This document shows positions 9,131 to 17,464 of a stretch of 64,000 nt of DNA, piece after piece. Source of the DNA: CAVRGQ01 sp963720785 (lineage in GTDB: Bacteria; Actinomycetota; Acidimicrobiia; IMCC26256; DASPTH01); assembly GCA_963720785.1 (NCBI GenBank), contig CAVRGQ010000005.1, positions 186,001-250,000 of the forward strand. Direction: 5' to 3'. The notes under the pieces are model-generated. The model did no database searches, was not told where the DNA came from, and was given only the letters and a program-made list of their open reading frames with translations. How positions within the stretch are numbered: position 1 is the first letter of the stretch; every line of letters begins with the position of its first letter. The translations under genes were made by a program, and so were the position numbers.

Positions 9131-10512
9131 GCGAGACGGCACGAGACACGAACGCACCGGTGGTGCCGATCGGCGCATGGACACCGCAGTCCTGGAGAGA
9201 TCACGACGCGGCGCAGCAACCCGACTGGGAGAGCGAGGCCGAGCTCGGCGACGTCCTCGAGGAGCTGAGCGCGGTCCCGCCGTTGGTGTTCGCGGGTGAG
9301 GCGCGCAACCTCACCGACGCGCTCGCCCTGGTGCACGAGCGCAAGGGCTTCGTGCTGCAGGCCGGCGACTGCGCCGAGACGTTCGACGCCTTCTCGGCCA
9401 ACGCGATCCGCGACAAGCTCAAGGTCATCCTGCAGATGGCCGTGGTGCTCACCTACGGCAGCGGTGTCCCCACGGTGAAGATCGGCCGCATGGCCGGCCA
9501 GTTCGCCAAGCCGCGCTCGGCGCCCACCGAGAAGCGCGACGGCCTGGAGCTGCCCTCCTTCCGCGGCGACATGGTGAACGACTTCGCGTTCGAGGCCGCG
9601 GCCCGCCGGCCCGACCCGCAGCGGCTGATGCGCGCCTACCACCAGGCTGCGTCCACGCTGAACCTCGTGCGCGCCTTCGCGAAGGGCGGCTTCGCCGACC
9701 TGTCGCGCGTGCACGCGTGGAACCTCGAGTACGTCGACGCCAGCCCCGAGGGCATGGCCTATGACCGCATCGCGGCCGAGATCGACCGCGCCCTGCGCTT
9801 CATGGCCGCCTGCGGCATCGACCTCAAGGCGGAGCACAAGCTCCACGAAGTCGACTTCTACACGTCGCACGAGGCGCTCATCCTCGGGTACGAGGAGGCG
9901 CTCACCCGCCGCGACAGCCTCACCGACGAGTGGTACGACTGCTCGGCCCACCTCGTGTGGATCGGCGAGCGCACCCGTCAACTCGACGGCGCGCACGTGG
10001 AGTTCCTCTCGGGCGTCCAGAACCCGATCGGCGTGAAGATCGGCCCGACCGCCTCCCCCGAGGAGGTCGTGGCCCTCTGCCACAAGCTCGACCCGTCGCG
10101 TCGCCCCGGTCGCCTCACGCTCGTGAGCCGCATGGGGGCCGACAAGATCGCCGACGCCCTGCCGCCCCTGCTGCGCGCGGTGCAGCTGTCGGGCCACCCG
10201 GTGATCTGGGTGTGCGACCCGATGCACGGCAACACCTACCAGCACGCGAGCGGCTACAAGACGCGCGACTTCGACGAGGTCATGCGCGAGCTGCACGGCT
10301 TCTTCGCCGCCTGCGACGTCGCCGACGTGTGGCCCGGCGGCGTGCACATCGAGCTCACCGGCGAGAACGTCACCGAGTGCCTCGGGGGCAGCCACGCGGT
10401 GCTCGGCGACGACCTCGAGCAGCGCTACGAGACGAGCTGCGACCCGCGGCTCAACGCTCGGCAGTCGCTGGATCTGGCGTTCCAGGTGGCGGAGCTGCTG
10501 CGCTCCCGTTGA
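9127..10512 (+). CDS. aroF: Class II 3-deoxy-7-phosphoheptulonate (DAHP) synthase
   Basis: 461 aa plant-type (class II, AroA-II) DAHP synthase, first step of the shikimate pathway (PEP + erythrose-4-phosphate). Landmarks are LQAGDCAETF, VKIGRMAGQFAKPRS, DRIAAEIDRALRFM, HLVWIGERTRQLDGAHVEF, GVKIGPTAS, WVCDPMHGNT and GGVHIELTGENVTEC. The family's Mn/Fe ligands Cys, His, Glu and Asp are present. GTG 9127 overlaps the bpa stop, so the pair is an operon. Its 3' end overlaps the convergent MFS gene by 62 bases. Confidence 0.96.
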   Translation: MSETARDTNAPVVPIGAWTPQSWRDHDAAQQPDWESEAELGDVLEELSAVPPLVFAGEARNLTDALALVHERKGFVLQAGDCAETFDAFSANAIRDKLKVILQMAVVLTYGSGVPTVKIGRMAGQFAKPRSAPTEKRDGLELPSFRGDMVNDFAFEAAARRPDPQRLMRAYHQAASTLNLVRAFAKGGFADLSRVHAWNLEYVDASPEGMAYDRIAAEIDRALRFMAACGIDLKAEHKLHEVDFYTSHEALILGYEEALTRRDSLTDEWYDCSAHLVWIGERTRQLDGAHVEFLSGVQNPIGVKIGPTASPEEVVALCHKLDPSRRPGRLTLVSRMGADKIADALPPLLRAVQLSGHPVIWVCDPMHGNTYQHASGYKTRDFDEVMRELHGFFAACDVADVWPGGVHIELTGENVTECLGGSHAVLGDDLEQRYETSCDPRLNARQSLDLAFQVAELLRSR

Positions 10513-12115
10513 GCGACTCGACGGCAGGGGCGATGGCTCCTGCCGCTCCGTCCGCTCCGCTCGCCCCGTCGGGCGTGGGAACCTGAACGTCCTCGACGCC
10601 GTAGCTCGCCCGCGCCGGCAGGAACACGAACGCCACGATCGCGCCCAGGAGCGCGACACCGGCCGCGACCAGCATGCCCACGTGCATGCCGTCGACGAAG
10701 GCGTTCCGCGCGACGTCGGCGAGGCCGGGCAGCTTCGCCCCGGCCGCGATGGCGAAGCCCAACGACTCCTCCATCTGCGTCTTGATCCCGCTGGGCACCG
10801 GCTTGCCGAGCAGGAACTCGGCCACCTTGGTGGAGTACACCGACGACAGCACCGACCCGATGATCGCCACGCCCAGCGCACCGCCGACCTGCCGCGTGGT
10901 GTCGTTCACCGCGGAGCCCACGCCCGCCTTGCCCAGAGGCAACGAGCTCATGATCGACTCCGTCGCGGGCGCCATCGTGAGCGCCATGCCGGTGGCCATC
11001 ATGCACATGCGCACCACGATGTCGGGCCAGTACGCGGAGTCGACCGACAACGTGGCCATGGAGCCGAGGCCGATGGTCACGAGCAGCAGACCGGTGCCGA
11101 CCACCAGCTTGGTGCCCACCTTCGACACGAACCGCGCGCTGAGCGGCGCGAACGTCATCATGCAGAGCGCGATGGGCAGGAAGCGCAGGCCCGTCTCCCA
11201 CGCGGAGTACCCGAGCACGAACTGGAAGTACTGCGTGATGAGGAAGGTGGAGCCGAACATCGCGAAGAACACCATCATGATGCCGCTGCTCGCGGCGCTG
11301 AACCGCGGGTTCTTGAAGAAGCGCACGTCGAGCATCGGGTGGCTGCTGCGCGCCTCCCACACCAGGAAGGCCACGAGGATCACGAGCCCGGCGCCGATCG
11401 TCGTCATCGTGGCCGGGCTGCCCCAGCCCTTCTGCGGCGCTTCGATGATCCCGTAGAGCAGCGCGGTGAGGCCCACAATCGACAGCAGCGCGCCGATCGG
11501 GTCGAGCCGCGGCGCGCTCGGGTCCTTCGAGGTGGGGATGAGGAACACCCCCGCGAGCAGCCCGAGGATCACGATCGGGATGTTCACGAGGAAGATCGAG
11601 CCCCAGTAGAAGTGCTCGACGAGGAAGCCGCCGGTGAGCGGGCCGAGCACGCCGGCCAGCCCCGCGGTGCCGGCCCACACGCCGATGGCCTTGCCGCGCT
11701 CCTGCACCGGAAAGAGGTTGGTGATGATCGAGAGTGTCGCCGGCATGATGAACGCGCCGCCGATGCCCATGAACGCGCGGGTGGCGATGAGCTGGTCGGC
11801 GGTGCTCGCGAACGCGGACGCGAGTGACCCGAGGCCGAACATCACGAGGCCGAACTGCAGCGCGCCACGCCGGCCGAAACGGTCGCCGAGCGAACCCGCG
11901 GTGAGCAGCAACCCGGCGAACACGAGCGTGTAGCCGTCGACCATCCACTGCAACTGGCTGTTGGTGGCGTCGAGATCGCGCACGATCGTGGGGATCGCGA
12001 CGTTCAGGATCGTGTTGTCGAGCACGATCACCAGGAGGCTGAAGCACAGAACGGCGAGGATCAGCCACCGGCGTTGGTAGGCGTGGGTCTGCGCGCGCTC
12101 CGACAGCGTGCTCAT
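10451..12115 (-). CDS. MFS drug:proton antiporter, DHA2/EmrB-QacA type
   Basis: 554 aa, 14 membrane helices expected for DHA2. Motifs include LDNTILNVAIPTI (motif D1), GSLGDRFGRRGALQFG (motif A), PATLSIITNLFPVQERGKAIG and GVLGPLTGGFLVEHFYWGSIF (motif C-like). It probably exports hydrophobic drugs or metabolites. It lies 10 bases downstream of dapA on the same strand with GGAG ahead of the ATG, so it is the last gene of the UDG-dapA-MFS run. The polar Pro/Ala C-terminal tail is in the part overlapping aroF. Confidence 0.93.
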   Translation of the reverse strand: MSTLSERAQTHAYQRRWLILAVLCFSLLVIVLDNTILNVAIPTIVRDLDATNSQLQWMVDGYTLVFAGLLLTAGSLGDRFGRRGALQFGLVMFGLGSLASAFASTADQLIATRAFMGIGGAFIMPATLSIITNLFPVQERGKAIGVWAGTAGLAGVLGPLTGGFLVEHFYWGSIFLVNIPIVILGLLAGVFLIPTSKDPSAPRLDPIGALLSIVGLTALLYGIIEAPQKGWGSPATMTTIGAGLVILVAFLVWEARSSHPMLDVRFFKNPRFSAASSGIMMVFFAMFGSTFLITQYFQFVLGYSAWETGLRFLPIALCMMTFAPLSARFVSKVGTKLVVGTGLLLVTIGLGSMATLSVDSAYWPDIVVRMCMMATGMALTMAPATESIMSSLPLGKAGVGSAVNDTTRQVGGALGVAIIGSVLSSVYSTKVAEFLLGKPVPSGIKTQMEESLGFAIAAGAKLPGLADVARNAFVDGMHVGMLVAAGVALLGAIVAFVFLPARASYGVEDVQVPTPDGASGADGAAGAIAPAVESLNGSAAAPPPGTPDPATAER

Positions 12116-12125
12116 GGCGCTCCGG

Positions 12126-13016
12126 TCAGGACGCTCGCGCGACGGCGTCGAGCGCCCGTTGCACCGCCCCGTCGGAGGCGTTCACGAGCGGCAGCCGGAC
12201 GTCGGGCGTGGGGATGCGCCCCTGTGCGTGCAGCACGCCCTTGAAGACCGCCGGGTTCGGTTCGGCGAAACCCTTCTGGACCACGTCGAGCAGCACTTCC
12301 GCGTGGGCGCGACCGTCTTCCACCTTGCCGGCGAAGCCGCACTCGATCATCGCGACGAAGCGCTCGGTGCAGAGGTGCGCGGCCGCGGAGATCGCGCCGG
12401 CACCACCCATGAGCACCGTGGGGAAGAAGAACGCGTCGTCGCCACCGAGCACCGAGAAGTCGGCGGGGGCGGCGGCGAGGATCTCGAGCGTCTCGGCGTC
12501 GAGCGCGTTCACCGCTTGCTTCACACCCACGATGTCGGGGTGCTGCGCGAGCTCGAGCATTCCGGCGGGGCCGAGGTTGCGGCCGGTGCGCACCGGGATG
12601 TTGTAGAGCACGAGGGGCACCGGGCTCGCGTCGGCGACGGCGCGGAAGTGGGCGATGATGCCGGCCTCCGACGGGCGCACGTAGTACGGCACCACGATCA
12701 GCGCGGCGGCGATCGCGGGCACGCCCTCGAGGCGCTGGGTGGCGGCGATCGTCTTCGCGGTGTTGTTGGTGCCGGCACCGACGATCAGCTGACCGTTGCG
12801 CTCGGCGCACACGCGCGAGCAGGCATCGATGACGGCCTGCTGCTCGTCGGCGTCGAGGGCGGCCGCCTCGCCGGTGCTGCCGAGGGCGACGATACCCGCG
12901 ACCCCCGCGTCGAACATCTCGTGGGCGAGGCGCTCGACCGCGTCGATGGCGACGCTGCCGTCGGCGGCGAAGGGGGTGACGAGGGCGACGTAGACACCCT
13001 CCAACTGGCGGCTCAT
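12126..13016 (-). CDS. dapA: 4-hydroxy-tetrahydrodipicolinate synthase
   Basis: 296 aa TIM-barrel class I aldolase of lysine/diaminopimelate synthesis (pyruvate + aspartate semialdehyde). Visible motifs: VALVTPF, GIVALGSTGEAAALD, GAGTNNTAKTI, PYYVRPSEAGIIAHF, PLVLYNIPVRTG (catalytic Tyr) and DIVGVKQAV (Schiff-base Lys). The start is the ATG that overlaps the upstream UDG stop by 4 bases. GVKQAV in place of the more usual GIKEA is a mild variation. NAL/DHDPS-family relatives with other substrates cannot be excluded. Confidence 0.92.
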   Translation of the reverse strand: MSRQLEGVYVALVTPFAADGSVAIDAVERLAHEMFDAGVAGIVALGSTGEAAALDADEQQAVIDACSRVCAERNGQLIVGAGTNNTAKTIAATQRLEGVPAIAAALIVVPYYVRPSEAGIIAHFRAVADASPVPLVLYNIPVRTGRNLGPAGMLELAQHPDIVGVKQAVNALDAETLEILAAAPADFSVLGGDDAFFFPTVLMGGAGAISAAAHLCTERFVAMIECGFAGKVEDGRAHAEVLLDVVQKGFAEPNPAVFKGVLHAQGRIPTPDVRLPLVNASDGAVQRALDAVARAS

Positions 13017-13711
13017 CGCACCGAGGGTAGTTCGTCGGCCAACTCCCGGGCTCGTCGAAACACGTCGTCGAGCATGGGCTCGGTGAGCTTCCCGGTGAAC
13101 GTGTTCTGCTGGCTCGGGTGGAAGCAGCCGACGACCGTGCACCGCTCGGTGGGCACCTCCACCGCGTGGCCGAAGCGCGGCTTGGGGCGGGGCAACGGCG
13201 AACCGAGCGCGGCGAGCACCCGGCCCACCGCGTCGTAGGCGAAGTTGCCGAGCACCACCACCACCCGGACCTCCGTGAGCAGCTGCAGTTCCCGTACGAG
13301 GTAGGGCAGGCAGCGGTCGCGCTCCTCGGTGGTGGGCTGGTTCGCCGGCGGTGCGCACCGCACCGCGGCCACCACGTAGGCGTCGGTCAGGCGGAGACCG
13401 TCGTCGAGGGCCACCGAAGTGGGCTGGTTGGCCAGGCCGGCGCGGTGCATGGCGGCGAAGAGCCAGTCGCCCGAGCGGTCGCCGGTGAACACCCGGCCGG
13501 TGCGGTTGGCTCCGTGAGCCGCGGGCGCGAGGCCGGCCACGAGGATCCGGGCGGCCGGGTCGCCGAACCCGGGCGCGGGGCGCCCCCAGTACTCCTCGTC
13601 GCGGAACGCGGCGCGCTTCTCGACCGCCACCTGCTCGCGCCACTCCACCAGTCGCGGGCAGGCGCGGCACTCGACGATCTCTGCGGTCAGCAGGTCCAAC
13701 GAGTCGGCCAC
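13013..13711 (-). CDS. Uracil-DNA glycosylase, Fe-S type (family 5/UdgB-like)
   Basis: 232 aa base-excision repair enzyme. Cys pair CRAC near the N-terminus, with later cysteines (VRCAPP, RCLPYL), is consistent with the [4Fe-4S] cluster of family 4/5 UDGs. Motif A reads LAPAAHGANRTGR, where alanine replaces the acidic residue of other families, as in family 5. Motif B is HPSQQN. The protein is predicted to remove uracil or deaminated purines. GTG 13711 was chosen as the start; an in-frame codon at 13759 lies in low-complexity sequence. First gene of the run into dapA. Confidence 0.9.
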   Translation of the reverse strand: MADSLDLLTAEIVECRACPRLVEWREQVAVEKRAAFRDEEYWGRPAPGFGDPAARILVAGLAPAAHGANRTGRVFTGDRSGDWLFAAMHRAGLANQPTSVALDDGLRLTDAYVVAAVRCAPPANQPTTEERDRCLPYLVRELQLLTEVRVVVVLGNFAYDAVGRVLAALGSPLPRPKPRFGHAVEVPTERCTVVGCFHPSQQNTFTGKLTEPMLDDVFRRARELADELPSVR

Positions 13712-13797
13712 CCGGCCGATGGTACGGGCCGATGGAACCGGCGGCGCACGACGGCACACCGGAACGCCCGCGGCTGCCGGGGCTAGGGTCCTGCGCC

Positions 13798-14736
13798 GTG
13801 CGTATCGCCCTGCTCGTCAACCCGGCCGCGTCGTCGGTGACGACGCGCGGCCGCGTGTCGCTCGAGCGCCTGCTCTCCACCGAGCACGACCTCACCGTGC
13901 TCGAGACGATGCACCGAGACCACGCGACCGAGCTCGCTCGGGTGGCGGTGGCGGGCGGCGCCGAGGTGGTGTTCGTGCTCGGCGGCGACGGCACCCTCAA
14001 CGAGACGGCCGACGGCCTCGCCGGCACGCAGACCGCACTGGCCGTGCTCCCTGGCGGCTCCACCAACGTGTTCGCCCGGGCGATCGGCGTCGAGTACGAC
14101 CCGGTCGAGGCGGGCTGGCAGCTCCTCGCCGCGCTCGAGCGCGGTTCCGTCGAACGCATCGGCCTCGGCATGGCGCGCGCACCCGGCCGGGAGTGGCGCC
14201 GCTTCGTGTTCCACCTGGGGGTGGGCTTCGACGCCGCGGTGATCCGCCAGATGGAGCAGCGCTCCTACCTCAAGCGGCACTTCGCCCACCCGGCGTTCGC
14301 GCTCTCGGGGGCGATGACCTGGCTGCGCCACTACGACCGCACCAGCACGATCCGGGTGCGTGTCACCAGCTCGGACAACCCCGCCGAGCTGCTCGCCGAG
14401 GGGCCCTACGCGGTGGTGTCGAACGCCGACCCCTACACCTACGTCGGCAAGCGGCGCATGACCATCTCGCCGACCGCATCGCTCCGCGACGCACTCTCGG
14501 TGACAGTGCTGCGCAGCCTCCACCTGTCGCTGGTGGGGCGGGCGATCAGCTCCGCGATGGCCAGTGGCCGCTACCTGGCGACCTCGCCCGACGTCACGCA
14601 GGTGGGCGGCGTGACCGAGGTGTCGATCTCGTCGGCGCGACCGTTCCCCTGGCAGGTCGACGGCGACTACCTCGGCGACGTCGAGCACCTCGACGTGCGC
14701 CACGAGCCCGACTGCCTCAGCCTCGTCCTCCCCTGA
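13798..14736 (+). CDS. Diacylglycerol kinase-family lipid kinase
   Basis: 312 aa DAGK_cat/YegS family protein. The nucleotide-binding loop GGDGTLNETADGL is followed by LPGGSTNVFARAIG. A second beta-rich domain ends with VDGDYLGDVEHLDVRHEPD. It phosphorylates diacylglycerol or a related lipid at the inner membrane face. GTG 13798 starts right at the conserved VRIALLVNPAAS strand. It is divergent from the UDG operon, with about 86 bases between starts, and convergent with the GDPD gene, with a hairpin in between. Confidence 0.92.
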   Translation: MRIALLVNPAASSVTTRGRVSLERLLSTEHDLTVLETMHRDHATELARVAVAGGAEVVFVLGGDGTLNETADGLAGTQTALAVLPGGSTNVFARAIGVEYDPVEAGWQLLAALERGSVERIGLGMARAPGREWRRFVFHLGVGFDAAVIRQMEQRSYLKRHFAHPAFALSGAMTWLRHYDRTSTIRVRVTSSDNPAELLAEGPYAVVSNADPYTYVGKRRMTISPTASLRDALSVTVLRSLHLSLVGRAISSAMASGRYLATSPDVTQVGGVTEVSISSARPFPWQVDGDYLGDVEHLDVRHEPDCLSLVLP

Positions 14737-14744
14737 TCGAGGCG

Positions 14745-14791
14745 AGGTTGCGTCACCAGACCGCCTCATGCCTGGTGTCATGACGCAACCT
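14745..14791. terminator. Hairpin between convergent genes
   Basis: An 11-bp perfect inverted repeat (14745-14755 AGGTTGCGTCA with 14781-14791) has further partial pairing inside (CACCAG/CTGGTG). It sits exactly in the gap between the convergent lipid kinase and GDPD genes, as expected of a bidirectional terminator. It shares GCGTCACCAGA with the hairpin at 396-449, so both may belong to one palindromic repeat family. Confidence 0.75.
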
Positions 14792-14795
14792 GCGA

Positions 14796-15512
14796 TCAGG
14801 GGCGGTGGAGGGCAGCGATGGCCACGAGGGGGTCGTCGCTGATCACGGCGTCGTACCCGAGGGCGCCGAGCCGGGCGATCTCTGCGGGGTCGTTCACCGT
14901 CCAGGGCCGCAGGGCGACACCCCGCTCACGGGACCGCATCGCGAGCGCGCCCGCCACCCCGCCGCCGAGCCGCCCCACCCACGGATGCAGGCCGGCGTGG
15001 CCGTGCTGCTCGGCCACCACCAACGCCTCGAGCGGGTCGAAGCTGCCGTCGGACAGCAACGCCGTCTCGATCGTGGGGTCGAGTGAACGGACCCGGTCGA
15101 CCGTCGTCAGGTTGAACGACGACACGACCACCTTGCTGGGCTCGCGGCCGCTCGTCTGACCATCTGCCAACAGCTGGACGACCAGTTCGGCGGCGCGGTC
15201 GGTGGGATCGAAGTCGGCGTCGCCGGGGAGGTTCTTGATCTCGACGTTCACGAACGAGCCGGCACACGCATCGAGGCAGTCGGCGAGGGTGGGCACCAGT
15301 GGGAACGCCCGTTGGATCTCCGCGAGGGCCATCTCCGACACCACCCCGGCCGGCGACGCGGCGTCGTGGCACACCACCAGCTGACCGTCCGCGGTGCGGT
15401 GGACGTCGAGCTCCACCCCGTCGGCACCTTCCGAGAGCGCACGGGCAAAGGCGGAAACCGTGTTCTCAGGTTCGCGGAGGCGGCTTCCGCGATGGGCGAG
15501 AACCAGCGTCAC
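14796..15512 (-). CDS. Glycerophosphodiester phosphodiesterase (GDPD)
   Basis: 238 aa UgpQ-like TIM-barrel enzyme that hydrolyses glycerophosphodiesters to glycerol-3-phosphate and an alcohol. Active-site motifs are complete: LAHRGSRLREPENT (catalytic His, substrate Glu), VELDVHRTADG (metal Glu/Asp) and VVCHD (second catalytic His). VNVEIKN and VISDDP close the barrel. No signal peptide, so cytosolic. It could recycle phospholipid head groups; the convergent lipid kinase gives weak thematic support. Confidence 0.93.
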   Translation of the reverse strand: MTLVLAHRGSRLREPENTVSAFARALSEGADGVELDVHRTADGQLVVCHDAASPAGVVSEMALAEIQRAFPLVPTLADCLDACAGSFVNVEIKNLPGDADFDPTDRAAELVVQLLADGQTSGREPSKVVVSSFNLTTVDRVRSLDPTIETALLSDGSFDPLEALVVAEQHGHAGLHPWVGRLGGGVAGALAMRSRERGVALRPWTVNDPAEIARLGALGYDAVISDDPLVAIAALHRP

Positions 15513-15574
15513 GCCTCAGGATCCTACGCGGTTCCCACCAGGGAGCGGTCGCGGAGAAATTCCTGGTCAGGCCC

Positions 15575-15603
15575 TTGCTTCGCCGTCGGGACCCCAATAG
15601 TCT
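15575..15603 (+). promoter_or_regulatory. Candidate promoter of whiB
   Basis: A -35-like TTGCTT (15575-15580) and -10-like TAGTCT (15598-15603) are separated by 17 bases, 70 bases ahead of the whiB start. It is the best sigma-70-like pair in this interval and agrees with the gene's direction. Prediction only. Confidence 0.45.
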
Positions 15604-15629
15604 CGTTCTCCGCGCTCCGAGGGCTCCCA

Positions 15630-15652
15630 CCCCGGAAACGCGCATTCCGGGG
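15630..15652 (+). promoter_or_regulatory. Perfect inverted repeat in the whiB leader
   Basis: Arms CCCCGGAA (15630-15637) and TTCCGGGG (15645-15652) surround a 7-base loop, ending 20 bases before the whiB GTG and just upstream of its purine-rich ribosome site. It could be a protein operator or an RNA hairpin affecting translation. It is not followed by a T run, so a terminator is unlikely. Confidence 0.5.
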
Positions 15653-15672
15653 GGAAGAGAGAGGGTCGACCA

Positions 15673-15963
15673 GTGGCACTGACCTGGGTTCGCACACATG
15701 ACTGGGACGTCAGCGCATGGCGCGGGCGCTCCGCCTGTCGGGACTCCGACCCCGACATCTTCTTCCCGATCGGGTCCAGCGGCCCCGCGGTCGAGCAGAT
15801 CGAGACGGCCCGGCGCATCTGCGCGGCCTGTCCCGTCGGCGACCAGTGCCTCGAGTTCGCCCTCGCCACCAACCAGGAAGCCGGCATCTGGGGCGGGACC
15901 ACCGAGGACGAGCGCCGTCGCCTGCGCAAGAGCTGGCTCTCCGGCCAGCACCTCACCCTCTAA
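15673..15963 (+). CDS. WhiB-family [4Fe-4S] transcription factor
   Basis: 96 aa Wbl protein. Four cluster cysteines are visible: ACRDSDPDIFFP, then CAACPVGDQC (CxxCxxxxxC). The beta-turn GIWGGTTEDERRRLR and basic C-terminal tail follow. These proteins bind a redox/NO-sensitive [4Fe-4S] cluster and usually sigma factor region 4. The start is GTG after GAAGAGAGAGG. It is next to a convergent PdtaS-type kinase, the same neighbourhood as mycobacterial whiB1 (Rv3219-Rv3220c), so it is probably WhiB1-like. Confidence 0.95.
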   Translation: MALTWVRTHDWDVSAWRGRSACRDSDPDIFFPIGSSGPAVEQIETARRICAACPVGDQCLEFALATNQEAGIWGGTTEDERRRLRKSWLSGQHLTL

Positions 15964-15979
15964 AGGGTCGCCGCACCCT

Positions 15980-17464
15980 CTACAGGGTCGCCGCACCCGG
16001 TTTCCGCACCGGCACCGTGAGATGCACCCGCGTGCCGTGGTCGGAGCGCAGCTCGATCGTGCCGCCCAGCTCGCTGGTGACGAGCGTGTGGACGATCGAC
16101 AGACCGAGGCCCCCCGACTGCTCCACCGAGAAGCCCGGGGGCAGGCCCACGCCGTCGTCGACCACGTCGACCACGAGGGTGGAGTCGCTGCGGGCGAGCT
16201 GCACCGTGATGTTGCCCTTGGTGCGGCCGTCGATCCCGGTCCCGTCGCTTCCGGTGAACGCGTGGTCCACCGCGTTCTGCATCAGCTCGTTGAGCACGAC
16301 CGCGAGCGGCGTGGCGAGATCGCCCGGCAGCATGCCCGCGTTGCCCTCCACGGTGAGGCGCAGGTCGCGGTCGGGTCCGGTGACCGTCTCGGCCACGACG
16401 CGCACGAGCGGCTGCACGATGTCGTCGAAGCGGACCTCGTCGCCGGGTTCACGCGACAGGGTCTCGTGCACGATCGCGATCGAACGGATGCGTCGCTCCG
16501 ACTCCTCGATGGCCTCCTGGGCCTCGGGTGACTTCAGGCGTCGGCCCTGCAGGCGCAGCAGCGCAGCGATCGTCTGCAGGTTGTTCTTCACCCGGTGGTG
16601 GATCTCGCGGATCGTCGCGTCCTTGGAGAGCAGCAGGCGGTCGCGGCGGCGGAGGTCGGTGACGTCACGCAGGAGCACGAGCACACCGACCACCCGGTCC
16701 GACTCGAGCTGCGGGATCGCCTGCACGAGCAGCGACGTGTCGCCGCGCTCAACCTCCTCGGTGACGGGGAGGCGCGCGCGAATGGCGACGTCGACCGCTT
16801 CCTGGTCGAAGCCCATCTCGGTGAGGCGCAACCCCGACGTGTAGGAGTGGATCCCGAAGCGGTGCATCGCGCTCACCGTGTTGGGGCTCGCGAACAGCAC
16901 GCGCAGGTCGGCGTCGAGGATGATCACGCCGTCGCCGACGCGCGGGGCGTCTTCGAAGTCCTCGTCGTCGTGGCGGAACGGGAAGCTGCCCTCGGCGATC
17001 ATCCGGGCGAAGCGGTCGAAGGCCTCGAGGTAGAACTCCTCGAGCTCACCGAGCCGGCGCCCGAGGGTCACGCCGGTCTCCCGCGAGACCACCGCGGCCA
17101 CGCCACCGGCGTGGCGGACGGGGATGCACTGCACGTGGGCGATCTCGCCGGTGCCGATGAGCGCCTCGTCGTCCTCCACGATCGCCCCGGTGGTGAACGC
17201 CTGGGCCACGAGCGGCCGTTCGCGGTTGTCGACCACCGTGCCGACGAGGTCGGTCGGGTAGACGGTCTGTCCGGTGGTGGGGCGCACTTGCGCGAGCACC
17301 ACGCTGCGGTGCTCGTCCTCGCCGGCGACGGGCGCCAGGAGGAGGAGGTCGGAGAACGACAGGTCGGCCAGCATCTGCCACGTCGCGACGAGCCGCTGGA
17401 CGTGGCGGAGGGGCTCGCCCCAGAGGGCGGTCTTCGTGCGGGCCTGCTCGAAGAACGTGGTCAC
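15980..17464 (-). CDS. pdtaS: PdtaS-like cytosolic sensor histidine kinase (HisKA_2)
   Basis: 494 aa. An N-terminal GAF-like domain (about 1-150) and PAS-like domain (GDGVIILDADLRVLFASPN) precede a HisKA_2 helix with EIHHRVKNNLQTIAALLRLQ, where the first His is the phosphoacceptor. The HATPase domain has LNELMQNAVDHAF (N box), DDGVGLPPGF and GLGLSIVHTLV. No membrane helices, as in PdtaS, whose partner PdtaR is an RNA-binding antiterminator not encoded here. The start overlaps the stop of the ArsA-like gene by 4 bases, implying one transcript. Confidence 0.93.
   Translation of the reverse strand: MTTFFEQARTKTALWGEPLRHVQRLVATWQMLADLSFSDLLLLAPVAGEDEHRSVVLAQVRPTTGQTVYPTDLVGTVVDNRERPLVAQAFTTGAIVEDDEALIGTGEIAHVQCIPVRHAGGVAAVVSRETGVTLGRRLGELEEFYLEAFDRFARMIAEGSFPFRHDDEDFEDAPRVGDGVIILDADLRVLFASPNTVSAMHRFGIHSYTSGLRLTEMGFDQEAVDVAIRARLPVTEEVERGDTSLLVQAIPQLESDRVVGVLVLLRDVTDLRRRDRLLLSKDATIREIHHRVKNNLQTIAALLRLQGRRLKSPEAQEAIEESERRIRSIAIVHETLSREPGDEVRFDDIVQPLVRVVAETVTGPDRDLRLTVEGNAGMLPGDLATPLAVVLNELMQNAVDHAFTGSDGTGIDGRTKGNITVQLARSDSTLVVDVVDDGVGLPPGFSVEQSGGLGLSIVHTLVTSELGGTIELRSDHGTRVHLTVPVRKPGAATL

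Noticed and set aside
12126..14171. Very long open frames opposite or across real genes throughout the window
   Set aside because: In DNA this GC-rich, stop codons are rare in several frames. These translations are Arg/Ala/Pro/Gly low complexity without family motifs, whereas the competing frames hold recognisable proteins.
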